Source: Gammaproteobacteria bacterium (GTDB lineage: Bacteria; Pseudomonadota; Gammaproteobacteria; Ga0077554; Ga007554). From it: a stretch of 39,282 nt of DNA. The position numbers were made by a program, and so were the translations under genes. The notes under the pieces were generated by a model that saw nothing but the letters and a program-made list of their open reading frames with translations, was not told the origin of the DNA and searched no databases. The DNA is taken from NCBI GenBank assembly GCA_021731145.1, contig JAKFXX010000045.1:1-39282 (forward strand). The letters are read 5' to 3'. This document shows, piece after piece, positions 28,003 through 35,028 of the stretch (the first letter of the stretch is position 1; every line of letters begins with the position of its first letter).

Positions 28003-28018
28003 GGCATAATAAATGCCA
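28003..28018 (-). promoter_or_regulatory. Candidate sigma-54 (-24/-12) promoter of PEP-CTERM gene 4
   Basis: On the minus strand TGGCATTTATTATGCC has GG and GC exactly ten bases apart and TGGCA at -24, as in TGGCACR-N4-TTGCW. It lies 98 bp upstream of the start codon. It is also a GGCAT/ATGCC inverted repeat, so a different protein site is an alternative. Confidence 0.45.
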
Positions 28019-28488
28019 GCATAGAATTTAATAATTAAATTCCCATTTATTACACGGTGTTATATGTTTATGGCGAGGTAGACAGCAGCTCGTCGGGTAG
28101 ATTTTCGGGCGAGACTGTAAAGAAAGCCGACAAAATAACCTCTGAATTAAGGGGGTATATAAGAAACACATAATATTTCTTTTTGATATGCTATTGATTT
28201 TTATTAAATTTTATTATTTCAGCACAAAAACAAAGTGTGTAATGAAATCCGACATTCAGATATTTCAATGGCTTACATGGATTTTAACGCCATTGTTGGC
28301 AATGATTCATTGTTGCCAGGGCATGCCGTGATGCTTCCAGTCCCGCTACGAAAAAACGGCGCATAACTGTAGGAGCTTTCTGTCTTTCGTCGGCGCACTC
28401 ATCTGGCTTCGCTAAATGTCAACAGTTCGATGCGTGGAAAACAAGGTCAGGCAGGCGTATTATTTGGTTTTTTGCAGAAGGATTTTAG
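28019..28488. other. AT-rich intergenic region between PEP-CTERM gene 4 and the glyoxalase gene
   Basis: No gene is visible. It contains a TGGCAA/TTGCCA hairpin at 28297-28318 with an AATGA/TCATT core, and a poly-T-rich stretch near 28170-28220. Upstream activator sites for the sigma-54-like promoter would be expected in its left part, but none can be identified. The segment 28320-28450 is less AT-rich and may be an eroded sequence. Confidence 0.4.
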
Positions 28489-28935
28489 GTGACAAAACTT
28501 CATGGAACTTGTCCCCCTGAGGGGGAGGCATTGCCACCTTCACGGTGGCTGCGCGCTGCCCTTCAGGGTATTCTGCACATCACCTGGATAGTCTCCAACC
28601 TTGAGCGTGCTCGGCAGTTTTATGAGGGTGTGCTGGGGTTGAGGCTGGATGAGTCGCGTCCCGACCTGGGTTTTCCTGGCGTGTGGTATACGCTGGAATC
28701 AGGCCAGCAGATCCATCTTATGGAGCTGCCCAATCCTGATCCCGTGAACGGTCGGCCTGTACATGGCGGGCGGGATCGTCACGTGGCGCTGGCGGTGGAC
28801 GATGTCGAGGGAATGGCGGTGGCGCTGGAAGGAGCGGGCGTTCAGTTTACCCGCTCACGATCGGGTCGTCCCGCACTGTTTGTGCGGGATCCCGACGGTA
28901 ATACTTTTGAGCTGGTAGAGGCGGTTAACTTATAG
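28489..28935 (+). CDS. VOC/glyoxalase family protein
   Basis: 148 residues. From residue 28 it is a single two-module vicinal oxygen chelate protein: ILHITWIVSNLERARQFYEG with VLGLRL, then GQQIHLMEL, DRHVALAVDD and DPDGNTFELVEAV. Candidate metal ligands are His30, the His/Glu of the second strand pair, His of DRHVAL and Glu of FELVE. Such proteins are metal-dependent lyases, dioxygenases or resistance proteins; the substrate is unknown. The first 25 residues (TKLHGTCPPEGEALPPSRWL...) are not part of the fold and are encoded by a repeat (28512-28549). The GTG start at 28489 has a good AAGGA six bases upstream, so the repeat seems to be translated. Its end overlaps the end of the converging GGDEF gene by six bases. 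Confidence 0.82.
   Translation: MTKLHGTCPPEGEALPPSRWLRAALQGILHITWIVSNLERARQFYEGVLGLRLDESRPDLGFPGVWYTLESGQQIHLMELPNPDPVNGRPVHGGRDRHVALAVDDVEGMAVALEGAGVQFTRSRSGRPALFVRDPDGNTFELVEAVNL
28512..28549. repeat. Small double-palindrome repeat in the 5' end of the glyoxalase gene
   Basis: TCCCCC-TGA-GGGGGA (28512-28526) is followed by GCCACC-TTCAC-GGTGGC (28533-28549). The 23 bases at 28525-28547 are identical to 25640-25662 inside the CHAD gene on the same strand of the window. Both copies then continue into GCTGCGCGC. It looks like a dispersed palindromic element that has been captured into coding sequence. Confidence 0.6.
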
Positions 28936-29748
28936 CGCCTGGTAGGCGCGGTGCAAAAGTTTGTTGGTGTCGTCACCTTTGATCCAGCCCGCCACCCCGC
29001 AGCGTGATTCCAGGCTGAAGTGTTGCCCATCAGCCCCGGTTATTTTTACCTCCGCGAGGCGTAGCTGGAGCTTGTTGGCCAGCTCGACGGCAGCGGCTCC
29101 CGTTGTTTCCGGTAATATGAGCAGAAACTCGTCGGTGTCCATGCGTCCGGTCATGTCAACCCAGCGCATCTGGTCCTTGAGGAATTGGCTGACGGCCATC
29201 ATGGCTCGGTCGGCGCTGGAATCTCCGTGGATATTGTCAAGCTGTGCGAGGTTGGCGATTTTTAACACGATCACGGCGAGGGGGTTTTCGTAGCGCCGGC
29301 TGCGTGAGATTTGCGGTTCAAGGCTTTGCAGCAGGGCGCGGCGATTCGGCAAGGATGTGAGCGGGTCATTGAGGGTGTAGAGTGCCAACTCTTCCGTTAA
29401 TCGCTCTTGCGCCTCTTGTTGCGATGTAATGTCTGCATAAAAATGCACGTTGCCCACCCCATCGCCCAGCGATTGCCGCCAGCATTTCAGCCAGCGTGCC
29501 GGCCGCGAGCTCGTCGCCGGAAGGCGCATGATTTCCTGGGGGTCGAACAGGCATTTTCTGGCATCCTGCGACAGGCTAGATATGGTCAGGGTATTTTGCC
29601 CGGATAGCTGATCGTCCTGTAAGTCCAGAAGGTTTTGCAGTGATTTATTGATGGATAACACTTGCCCCTTGTTATCCAGGGCTAGAATGCCTAAAGGGGC
29701 AGCCTCAAGGATAGCCAATGCAATGGCTGAATCAAGACGCTTTATCAT
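28930..29748 (-). CDS. PAS-GGDEF protein with degenerate GGDEF site
   Basis: 272 residues from the ATG at 29748 (GGAG nine bases upstream; the frame is open to an ATG at 29763). The N-terminal PAS domain (about 8-110) contains IALAILEAAPLGILALDNKG and ends in FYADITSQQEAQERL. The GGDEF domain begins DPLTSLPNRRALLQ. The signature reads RMDTDEF instead of R(Y/L)GGDEF, and the upstream metal/substrate segment reads LKIANLAQLDNIHGD where active enzymes have D.D.FK..ND..GH. Both glycines, the first metal Asp and the Lys are therefore lost, so diguanylate cyclase activity is unlikely and a sensory or scaffold role is possible. There are no transmembrane helices, so it is cytoplasmic. It is divergent from cyaA with 122 bp between. 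Confidence 0.85.
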   Translation of the reverse strand: MIKRLDSAIALAILEAAPLGILALDNKGQVLSINKSLQNLLDLQDDQLSGQNTLTISSLSQDARKCLFDPQEIMRLPATSSRPARWLKCWRQSLGDGVGNVHFYADITSQQEAQERLTEELALYTLNDPLTSLPNRRALLQSLEPQISRSRRYENPLAVIVLKIANLAQLDNIHGDSSADRAMMAVSQFLKDQMRWVDMTGRMDTDEFLLILPETTGAAAVELANKLQLRLAEVKITGADGQHFSLESRCGVAGWIKGDDTNKLLHRAYQAL

Positions 29749-29870
29749 AGCTAAACTCTCCATGGTTGTTCATTTCCATACAATCATGCCACGAGATTGT
29801 GTCTGTAAACTATTAATATCGGATGTTGTTGGGCAAACTTTAGCCGCCTGATGGGTGTTGCCGGAATGTC

Positions 29871-32816
29871 ATGTTTCCATTCCTTCTGCCGCTATTATCT
29901 CGGGGTGCGATAGATGACGCAAAAAATATGAGTTTCGGAGCCAGACTGGCTGACATAAACGCCATCAAGCGGCGCTTTTTGGCGCTCAATCGTGAGCGTT
30001 TGCAGCGTGCGCAGTCGTCTTTGCGCGAGCGGCAACGCTGTTTTCTCGATCTTTTGCCCCTGCTGTTTCATGTTAATCATATGCTGCTGCCGGGGTTTGT
30101 TTCCAATAACACCCCAATGGGGGTCTCCAACTATTCTCCGGACAAGCGCGCCCTTGAGGCGGCGAAGAAGATTTCCAGGAATTTTTCATGCAAGCGCAAG
30201 GCATTGCCACGCTTCGACATTCTATCGCTTTTTCTGATGGGTAGCAGTGGCACGATTGCCTATTCCAAGAAAAGTGACTTCGATATCTGGATTTGCCACC
30301 CCGCAAACATTAAAGAAGAGCTTCTTGACGAGCTGCGCAAAAAGGCGGGGGCCATCGAGAAGTGGGCGGCCAGTCTTGATCTTGAGGTTCACTTTTTTCT
30401 TATGGATCCGTCGTCATTCAGGTCCGGCAAGCAGAGTGAATTATCCAAGGAAGGTAGCGGCAGCGCACAACATTATTTGCTGCTGGAGGAGTTTTATCGC
30501 ACAGGATTATTGTTGGCGGGGCGTTACCCGGCATGGTGGCTGGTGCCTCCTGATAAGGAGCAAGAGTATGACAGTTATCTTGAGGGATTGAAGAATAGTT
30601 TCGCGGTACGGGAAGCGGAGTATGTTGATTTTGGCGGGATTCCTCTGATACCGGCAGAGGAGTTTTTTGGCGCCGCCTTATGGCAGCTTTTCAAGGGCAT
30701 CGACTCACCCTATAAGTCGGTGCTCAAGCTCCTGCTGATGGAGGTTTATGCCCATGAATATCCTGCGAGCGATTTGCTTTGCCAGCGTTTCAAAAAGGCG
30801 ATTTATGCAGGGGAAATTTCTCTTGACGCGATTGATCCCTATATCATGCTGTATTACAAGGTTGAGGAACATCTGAAAAAAACTGCCGAGAAGGAACGTC
30901 TTGAATTATTCCGGCGGTGTTTTTATTTCAAAGTCAACGAGCAGCTCAGTATGCCAGATTCACCTCGTCAGAACAGTTGGCGGCGCGATCTTGTCAAGAG
31001 TCTCGCGCATGCCTGGGATTGGGATCCTGCTTATCTTGAAACGCTTGATGCGCGCCTTTCGTGGAAAATAAACCGCGTGCTCAGGGAGCGCAGAATCCTG
31101 ACCAGCGAGCTGACGCAAAGTTATCGTTTTTTGTCTGATTTCGCTCATGAGCATGCCCAGTTGGCGCTGATAAACCAAAAGGATTTGAATGTCCTTGGCC
31201 GTAAATTGTATGCGGCTTTTGAGCGCAAGGCAGGCAAGGTCGAGATCGTCAATCGTGGTATTTCTCAGGGATTGTGGGAGAGCCATCTCACTTTTTTTCA
31301 TAAAAAAGAAGATGATGAACACGATGGTTGGGCGCTTTTCATAGCGCCGTACAATGAAGTCGAACACGGCGGTTTCCAGCCCGTCAAGCGGGCGCACAGC
31401 ATTGTTGATCTTGTGGCCTGGTGTTGCTTCAATGAGATGGTGAATGATGCGACAGTGATTGGCTTGCACTCCAAGGACGGCGGCCTTACACTCCGGGATA
31501 TCAAGTTGCTGATCAATTCCCTTCAAAGTTTATTTCCGAAGCCCCAGCCTTCGGAAACGAGTATGGAGGATCTTTCCAAGGCGTCGCGCATGGAGAAGGC
31601 GGCCCTCTTTATTAATTTGGGTGTTGATCCGATGGCGACACGCACGCGCCAGGGTATGCACTATACCAGCAATAAGACCGATGCGTTGAGCTATGGCGGT
31701 GCGGGGGAAAATCTTGCGCTGACATTCGATATGGTGACGCTGACAAGCTGGAGGGAGGCGCTGACATCCAGGTATGTGGGACTCAATGGGTTGATGAATT
31801 GTTTGTGTGAGTATGTGCGTTGGATGCCACCCTCCAAGGGTGTATTGCCCCCGCCTATTTCGATTCAGTGCTTTTCTTCGAATCATGGCGCCACTATTGT
31901 AAAAAGAATAGAGGAATTATTTCGTAATATTGTCGATTGTTTTTATCGAAGCGCCCATGCTGCCACCCCGCGCTATATCCTGTCTGTTGAAAATATTTAT
32001 TACCTATTGTGGTGTGAGAATGACGCGCTGCGATACATGCGTATTGAGTCGTATGACGATTTGCTGGTTAAGTTGGCTGCGGAGCAGCCGTCGTTCAGTC
32101 ATGTTGAAATTGATCAGCATGCTCTCCGCGGCACACCTCTCCCTCATATTTTCGCAGTAAATAAGCCAAAGATGATCCAGGTTTTTTACCGGATGGATGG
32201 CAATAGCGCTGATGTGTATGTGATTGATGAGTGTGGCTCTCTTTACTGTCAGCGTATGCTCCATTGCGAAAGTATGGCGCTAATCAATCAGCATACCTTG
32301 TTCTTTGACTCCGTATTGAGGCGGCAACATCTCCTGGGGGCGGGCGAGAGACAGGGGGTGGATGGTTTGATTGGCGTTGAGTTTTATCAGATCAGCAAGG
32401 ATGCGATGGGTAAGACCGTGCTGGTGAGAAATGATCCTATCCGGAAAAAGGGGTTGAAAAATTATTATAACGTGCAGATCATCGTTGACCAGGTAAAGGA
32501 CGGTAAGCTGGCTTTTACCATTTACTGTGGTGACGAGGAATTTACTTCGCTCGAATACGGCAACGGCCTATTCCGCGAGGTTGCCAGGTATGTGCTGATG
32601 CAGCGGCAAAGCGGCTTGCGCTACCCCATCTACATTACGGATATCAATCTTCCCTCAGCGATGCTTGGCGAGGCGGCGGGGCGGCGGCAAACCATTCACT
32701 TTCTGAATTATAAACGGCAGATCGAAGACAAGCTCAATGAGGCGCTTCTTGAGCTGGACCGGCAGGGCGGGCAGGCTCAAGCAAGTATACGGCGCAACCA
32801 CTCGCCCATGTCGTGA
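29871..32816 (+). CDS. cyaA: Class I adenylate cyclase
   Basis: 981 residues; the enterobacterial-type enzyme that makes cAMP from ATP for CRP signalling. The catalytic nucleotidyltransferase core has FLMGSSGTIAYSKKSDFDIW (121-140) with the metal-binding Asp136 and Asp138. Further conserved blocks match E. coli CyaA: QHYLLLEEFYRTGLLLAG, AEEFFGAALWQLFKGIDSPY, KSVLKLLLMEVYAHEYP, RRCFYFKVNEQLS, and LGRKLYAAFERKAGKVEIVN in the C-terminal half. The C-terminal regulatory region extends beyond the E. coli length (848). The start is uncertain: the ATG at 29871 has only GGA upstream, and a Met at 29928 would give MSFGARLADINAIKRRFLAL, also compatible with the family. Its 3' end overlaps the converging esterase gene by 40 bp. 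No CRP site was seen upstream. Confidence 0.93.
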   Translation: MFPFLLPLLSRGAIDDAKNMSFGARLADINAIKRRFLALNRERLQRAQSSLRERQRCFLDLLPLLFHVNHMLLPGFVSNNTPMGVSNYSPDKRALEAAKKISRNFSCKRKALPRFDILSLFLMGSSGTIAYSKKSDFDIWICHPANIKEELLDELRKKAGAIEKWAASLDLEVHFFLMDPSSFRSGKQSELSKEGSGSAQHYLLLEEFYRTGLLLAGRYPAWWLVPPDKEQEYDSYLEGLKNSFAVREAEYVDFGGIPLIPAEEFFGAALWQLFKGIDSPYKSVLKLLLMEVYAHEYPASDLLCQRFKKAIYAGEISLDAIDPYIMLYYKVEEHLKKTAEKERLELFRRCFYFKVNEQLSMPDSPRQNSWRRDLVKSLAHAWDWDPAYLETLDARLSWKINRVLRERRILTSELTQSYRFLSDFAHEHAQLALINQKDLNVLGRKLYAAFERKAGKVEIVNRGISQGLWESHLTFFHKKEDDEHDGWALFIAPYNEVEHGGFQPVKRAHSIVDLVAWCCFNEMVNDATVIGLHSKDGGLTLRDIKLLINSLQSLFPKPQPSETSMEDLSKASRMEKAALFINLGVDPMATRTRQGMHYTSNKTDALSYGGAGENLALTFDMVTLTSWREALTSRYVGLNGLMNCLCEYVRWMPPSKGVLPPPISIQCFSSNHGATIVKRIEELFRNIVDCFYRSAHAATPRYILSVENIYYLLWCENDALRYMRIESYDDLLVKLAAEQPSFSHVEIDQHALRGTPLPHIFAVNKPKMIQVFYRMDGNSADVYVIDECGSLYCQRMLHCESMALINQHTLFFDSVLRRQHLLGAGERQGVDGLIGVEFYQISKDAMGKTVLVRNDPIRKKGLKNYYNVQIIVDQVKDGKLAFTIYCGDEEFTSLEYGNGLFREVARYVLMQRQSGLRYPIYITDINLPSAMLGEAAGRRQTIHFLNYKRQIEDKLNEALLELDRQGGQAQASIRRNHSPMS

Positions 32817-33448
32817 ATCTCCTGTGCGCACAGTGTGTGCGGCATGGCGTAGCTTCGCCATTCGACCCGGTAACCCGCATCTTCCAGCGTCTTGCGGGAT
32901 ATCTGGCTATATATTAGTGGAATGACAGTGTCTTCCGTGCCATGCGTCATCATGATGGGTATATTTGCGTTGGCGGGATGTGCTTCATTGCGCAGCTCTG
33001 CGGCCAACGGTAGATAGGTGGATAACGCCAGGATTCCCGCCAGCGGCTGCGGGTAACGTAGCCCTGTATGCAGCGCAATGGCCCCACCCTGAGAGAATCC
33101 CGCCAGAACGATCCTGTGAGCAGGGATGCCCCGTGTAATTTCACGCTGAATCAGTGCGTGGAGCGCCTGCTCCGAGGCGCATATGCCCAGGTTATCTTCG
33201 ACAGCGGGTATGTCGGCGGATGCGATGTCATACCAGGCGCGCATCTGATAGCCGCCGTTTATTGTTACTGGACGCTGCGGTGCATGAGGAAACACAAAGC
33301 GCACCCCCAACTCTTTGGGGAAATGCAGTTGCGGTACGATATCCATAAAGTCGTAGCCGTCGGCGCCCAGGCCATGCAGCCAGATGATGCTGGCGGTGGG
33401 GGGTGTTTCGGGAGTGATTTCGGCGGCTGGGAGGGTTTCTTGAGTCAT
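32777..33448 (-). CDS. Carboxylesterase/phospholipase family alpha/beta hydrolase
   Basis: 223 residues of the small serine esterase family of bacterial EstB and eukaryotic acyl-protein thioesterases. It has IIWLHGLGADGYDF near the N-terminus, FPHAPQRPVTINGGYQMRAW, the nucleophile Ser119 in LAGFSQGGAIAL, Asp173 in THGTEDTVIP and His204 in YAMPHTL, so the catalytic triad is complete. Substrates are short-chain acyl esters; the natural one is unknown. No signal peptide is present, so it is cytoplasmic. AGGA seven bases upstream supports the ATG at 33448. The last 13 codons overlap the end of cyaA in antisense, an unusually long convergent overlap. Confidence 0.93.
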   Translation of the reverse strand: MTQETLPAAEITPETPPTASIIWLHGLGADGYDFMDIVPQLHFPKELGVRFVFPHAPQRPVTINGGYQMRAWYDIASADIPAVEDNLGICASEQALHALIQREITRGIPAHRIVLAGFSQGGAIALHTGLRYPQPLAGILALSTYLPLAAELRNEAHPANANIPIMMTHGTEDTVIPLIYSQISRKTLEDAGYRVEWRSYAMPHTLCAQEIHDMGEWLRRILA

Positions 33449-33520
33449 GAAGTTATCCTGATATGGTGATTGAGAAGATATACTACGCCTGTGCTGATCC
33501 GCAACCGATATACTGATATG

Positions 33521-33547
33521 AGAACCCGTTCAAAATCTCGCTGGAGG
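33521..33547 (+). repeat. Partial copy of the 163-bp repeat's left end
   Basis: AGAACCCGTTCAAAATCTCG (33521-33540) then CTGGAGG matches the left end of the 8336-8498 element with about four differences over 27 bp. The rest of that element is absent here. Its last bases, GGAGG (33543-33547), are the Shine-Dalgarno of the gene that follows. Confidence 0.65.
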
Positions 33548-33552
33548 TTTAT

Positions 33553-33912
33553 ATGAATCCCAATGCCAAAGTGCCCCGTATCAAGAACGATGATGTTTTT
33601 TATCTGATGTTGCGTGATGGCCGGATCGCGGAGTTCAATGACAAGAAGGCTAAAGGCGCGGCTATCGACCTGGTGAATTGCGATTTTCGCGGGCTGGATT
33701 TGCGTGGTTTGGACGCAGAAGGGCTGGACTTGAGTGGCTGTTATTTTCGTCAGGCCGATTTTCGCGGCGTTGATTTTGGCAAGTGCCGACTGGAAGGCGC
33801 CAGCATTCATGCGACCAAGATTTCGGGGGCCTATTTTCCCGCAGAATTGAGCGCGGATGAGATCACGCTGTCATTATTGCATGGGACGCGGATGCGGTAT
33901 TCGAAGCTCTAA
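33553..33912 (+). CDS. Small pentapeptide-repeat protein
   Basis: 119 residues. The middle (about 37-96) is built of five-residue units with a central Leu/Phe: AIDLV NCDFR GLDLR GLDAE GLDLS GCYFR QADFR GVDFG KCRLE GAS. It should fold as a short right-handed quadrilateral beta-helix. The N-terminal 30 residues (PRIKNDDVFYLMLRDGRIAE) are not repeats. No signal peptide or membrane helix is seen, so it is cytoplasmic. Pentapeptide proteins range from gyrase-protecting DNA mimics to unknowns, and nothing here points to one role. A perfect GGAGG-N5-ATG, contributed by a repeat fragment, sets the start. The stop overlaps that of the converging amgK by four bases. Confidence 0.85.
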   Translation: MNPNAKVPRIKNDDVFYLMLRDGRIAEFNDKKAKGAAIDLVNCDFRGLDLRGLDAEGLDLSGCYFRQADFRGVDFGKCRLEGASIHATKISGAYFPAELSADEITLSLLHGTRMRYSKL

Positions 33913-34904
33913 ACGCTCCCCATGCGCGGCAGTATCCGGTCATGGATAAGCGCATGCAGTCCGGCAGTTTCGGGATGGCGTCCGCTCACTTCCTTTACAT
34001 ATCCCAATGTCCGCGGGATATCCTTGAGATAGCCCGGCTTGGCGTCGCGGATGTTGAGGCGGGCGAAGATGCCGATGGCCTTGAGGTGGCGCTGTACACC
34101 CATTAGATCGAACCAGCGCAGGAATTGCGCAGCGTCGATCCCACTGATAATGCCCGCTTTTAACGCCTGTGCGTGATAGCTCTTGCCCCACTCTTCTACT
34201 TGCTCGCGTGGCCAGGCGATGTAGCAGTCGCGCAGCAGCGAGGCCAGGTCGTAGGTCACCGGGCCGGTCACTGCGTCCTGAAAATCCAGAATGCCGGGGT
34301 TGCCCTGTTCAGTCACCATCAGGTTGCGTGAATGATAATCCCGGTGTACCCATACCTGTGGTTGTTCCAGTGCTGATTGGGTGAGAGCATCAAATACTTC
34401 GTCGAGCGCGTCCGTTATAGCCTTGTCCAGCGTCAGCCCCAGATGCCGTTCCATGAACCAGTCGCGGAACAGTGCCATCTCACGCATCAGCAAGGGGCGG
34501 TCATAGGCCGGCAGCAAGGCGGTGCTGCCTGTTTTGGGGCGCTGTAATGCCAGCAGTGCCTGCATGGCATCGCCGTAGAGCCGGGACACGCTGGTCTCAT
34601 TCAGTTCGCTCAGGTATTGGCTGTGCCCCAGGTCGGTCAGCAGCAAAAAGCCGCGCTCCAGATTGGTCTCCAGCACTTCTGGCACGTTCAGGCCTAGTGC
34701 ATGAAACGCGCGGGCGATGGTGATAAACGGGCGGCAGTCCTCCTTGTCGGGCGGGGCATCCATGACGATGCGGCTCTGGCCTGCATAACACACGCGGAAA
34801 TAGCGCCGGAAGCTCGCATCCGATGAAGCGGGCGCGATGTCAAAGGGAGGCAGGCCAACGTCTTGACGCAGCCAATGGGTTAATTCATTCAAACGTTCGG
34901 GCAT
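33909..34904 (-). CDS. amgK: N-acetylmuramate/N-acetylglucosamine anomeric kinase
   Basis: 331 residues of the aminoglycoside phosphotransferase/choline kinase fold. It has SSDASFRRYFRV at the nucleotide loop, LLLTDLGHSQYL at the hinge, catalytic VHRDYHSRNLM (D189, N194) and the Mg-binding ILDFQDAVTGP (D207). These fit AmgK, which phosphorylates MurNAc and GlcNAc at C1 in the Pseudomonas-type peptidoglycan recycling route. The position divergent from lptD-surA-pdxA is the same as in Pseudomonas, where murU follows amgK. Here no murU follows; a pentapeptide-repeat gene converges instead. The function is inferred by family and synteny; homoserine- or thiamine-kinase-like activities are less likely. 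No clear Shine-Dalgarno precedes the ATG at 34904. Confidence 0.83.
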   Translation of the reverse strand: MPERLNELTHWLRQDVGLPPFDIAPASSDASFRRYFRVCYAGQSRIVMDAPPDKEDCRPFITIARAFHALGLNVPEVLETNLERGFLLLTDLGHSQYLSELNETSVSRLYGDAMQALLALQRPKTGSTALLPAYDRPLLMREMALFRDWFMERHLGLTLDKAITDALDEVFDALTQSALEQPQVWVHRDYHSRNLMVTEQGNPGILDFQDAVTGPVTYDLASLLRDCYIAWPREQVEEWGKSYHAQALKAGIISGIDAAQFLRWFDLMGVQRHLKAIGIFARLNIRDAKPGYLKDIPRTLGYVKEVSGRHPETAGLHALIHDRILPRMGSV

Positions 34905-35028
34905 GGTTGTTTTGTTTTGGGGCGTGGCTGGTTAATATCAAGGTATACTAATAAAATGCTTGGCTCTCACTATTCTAAGCAATTTTGACGCCGGATTGCC
35001 AATCAATAACACACATGATGCTGTTTCC

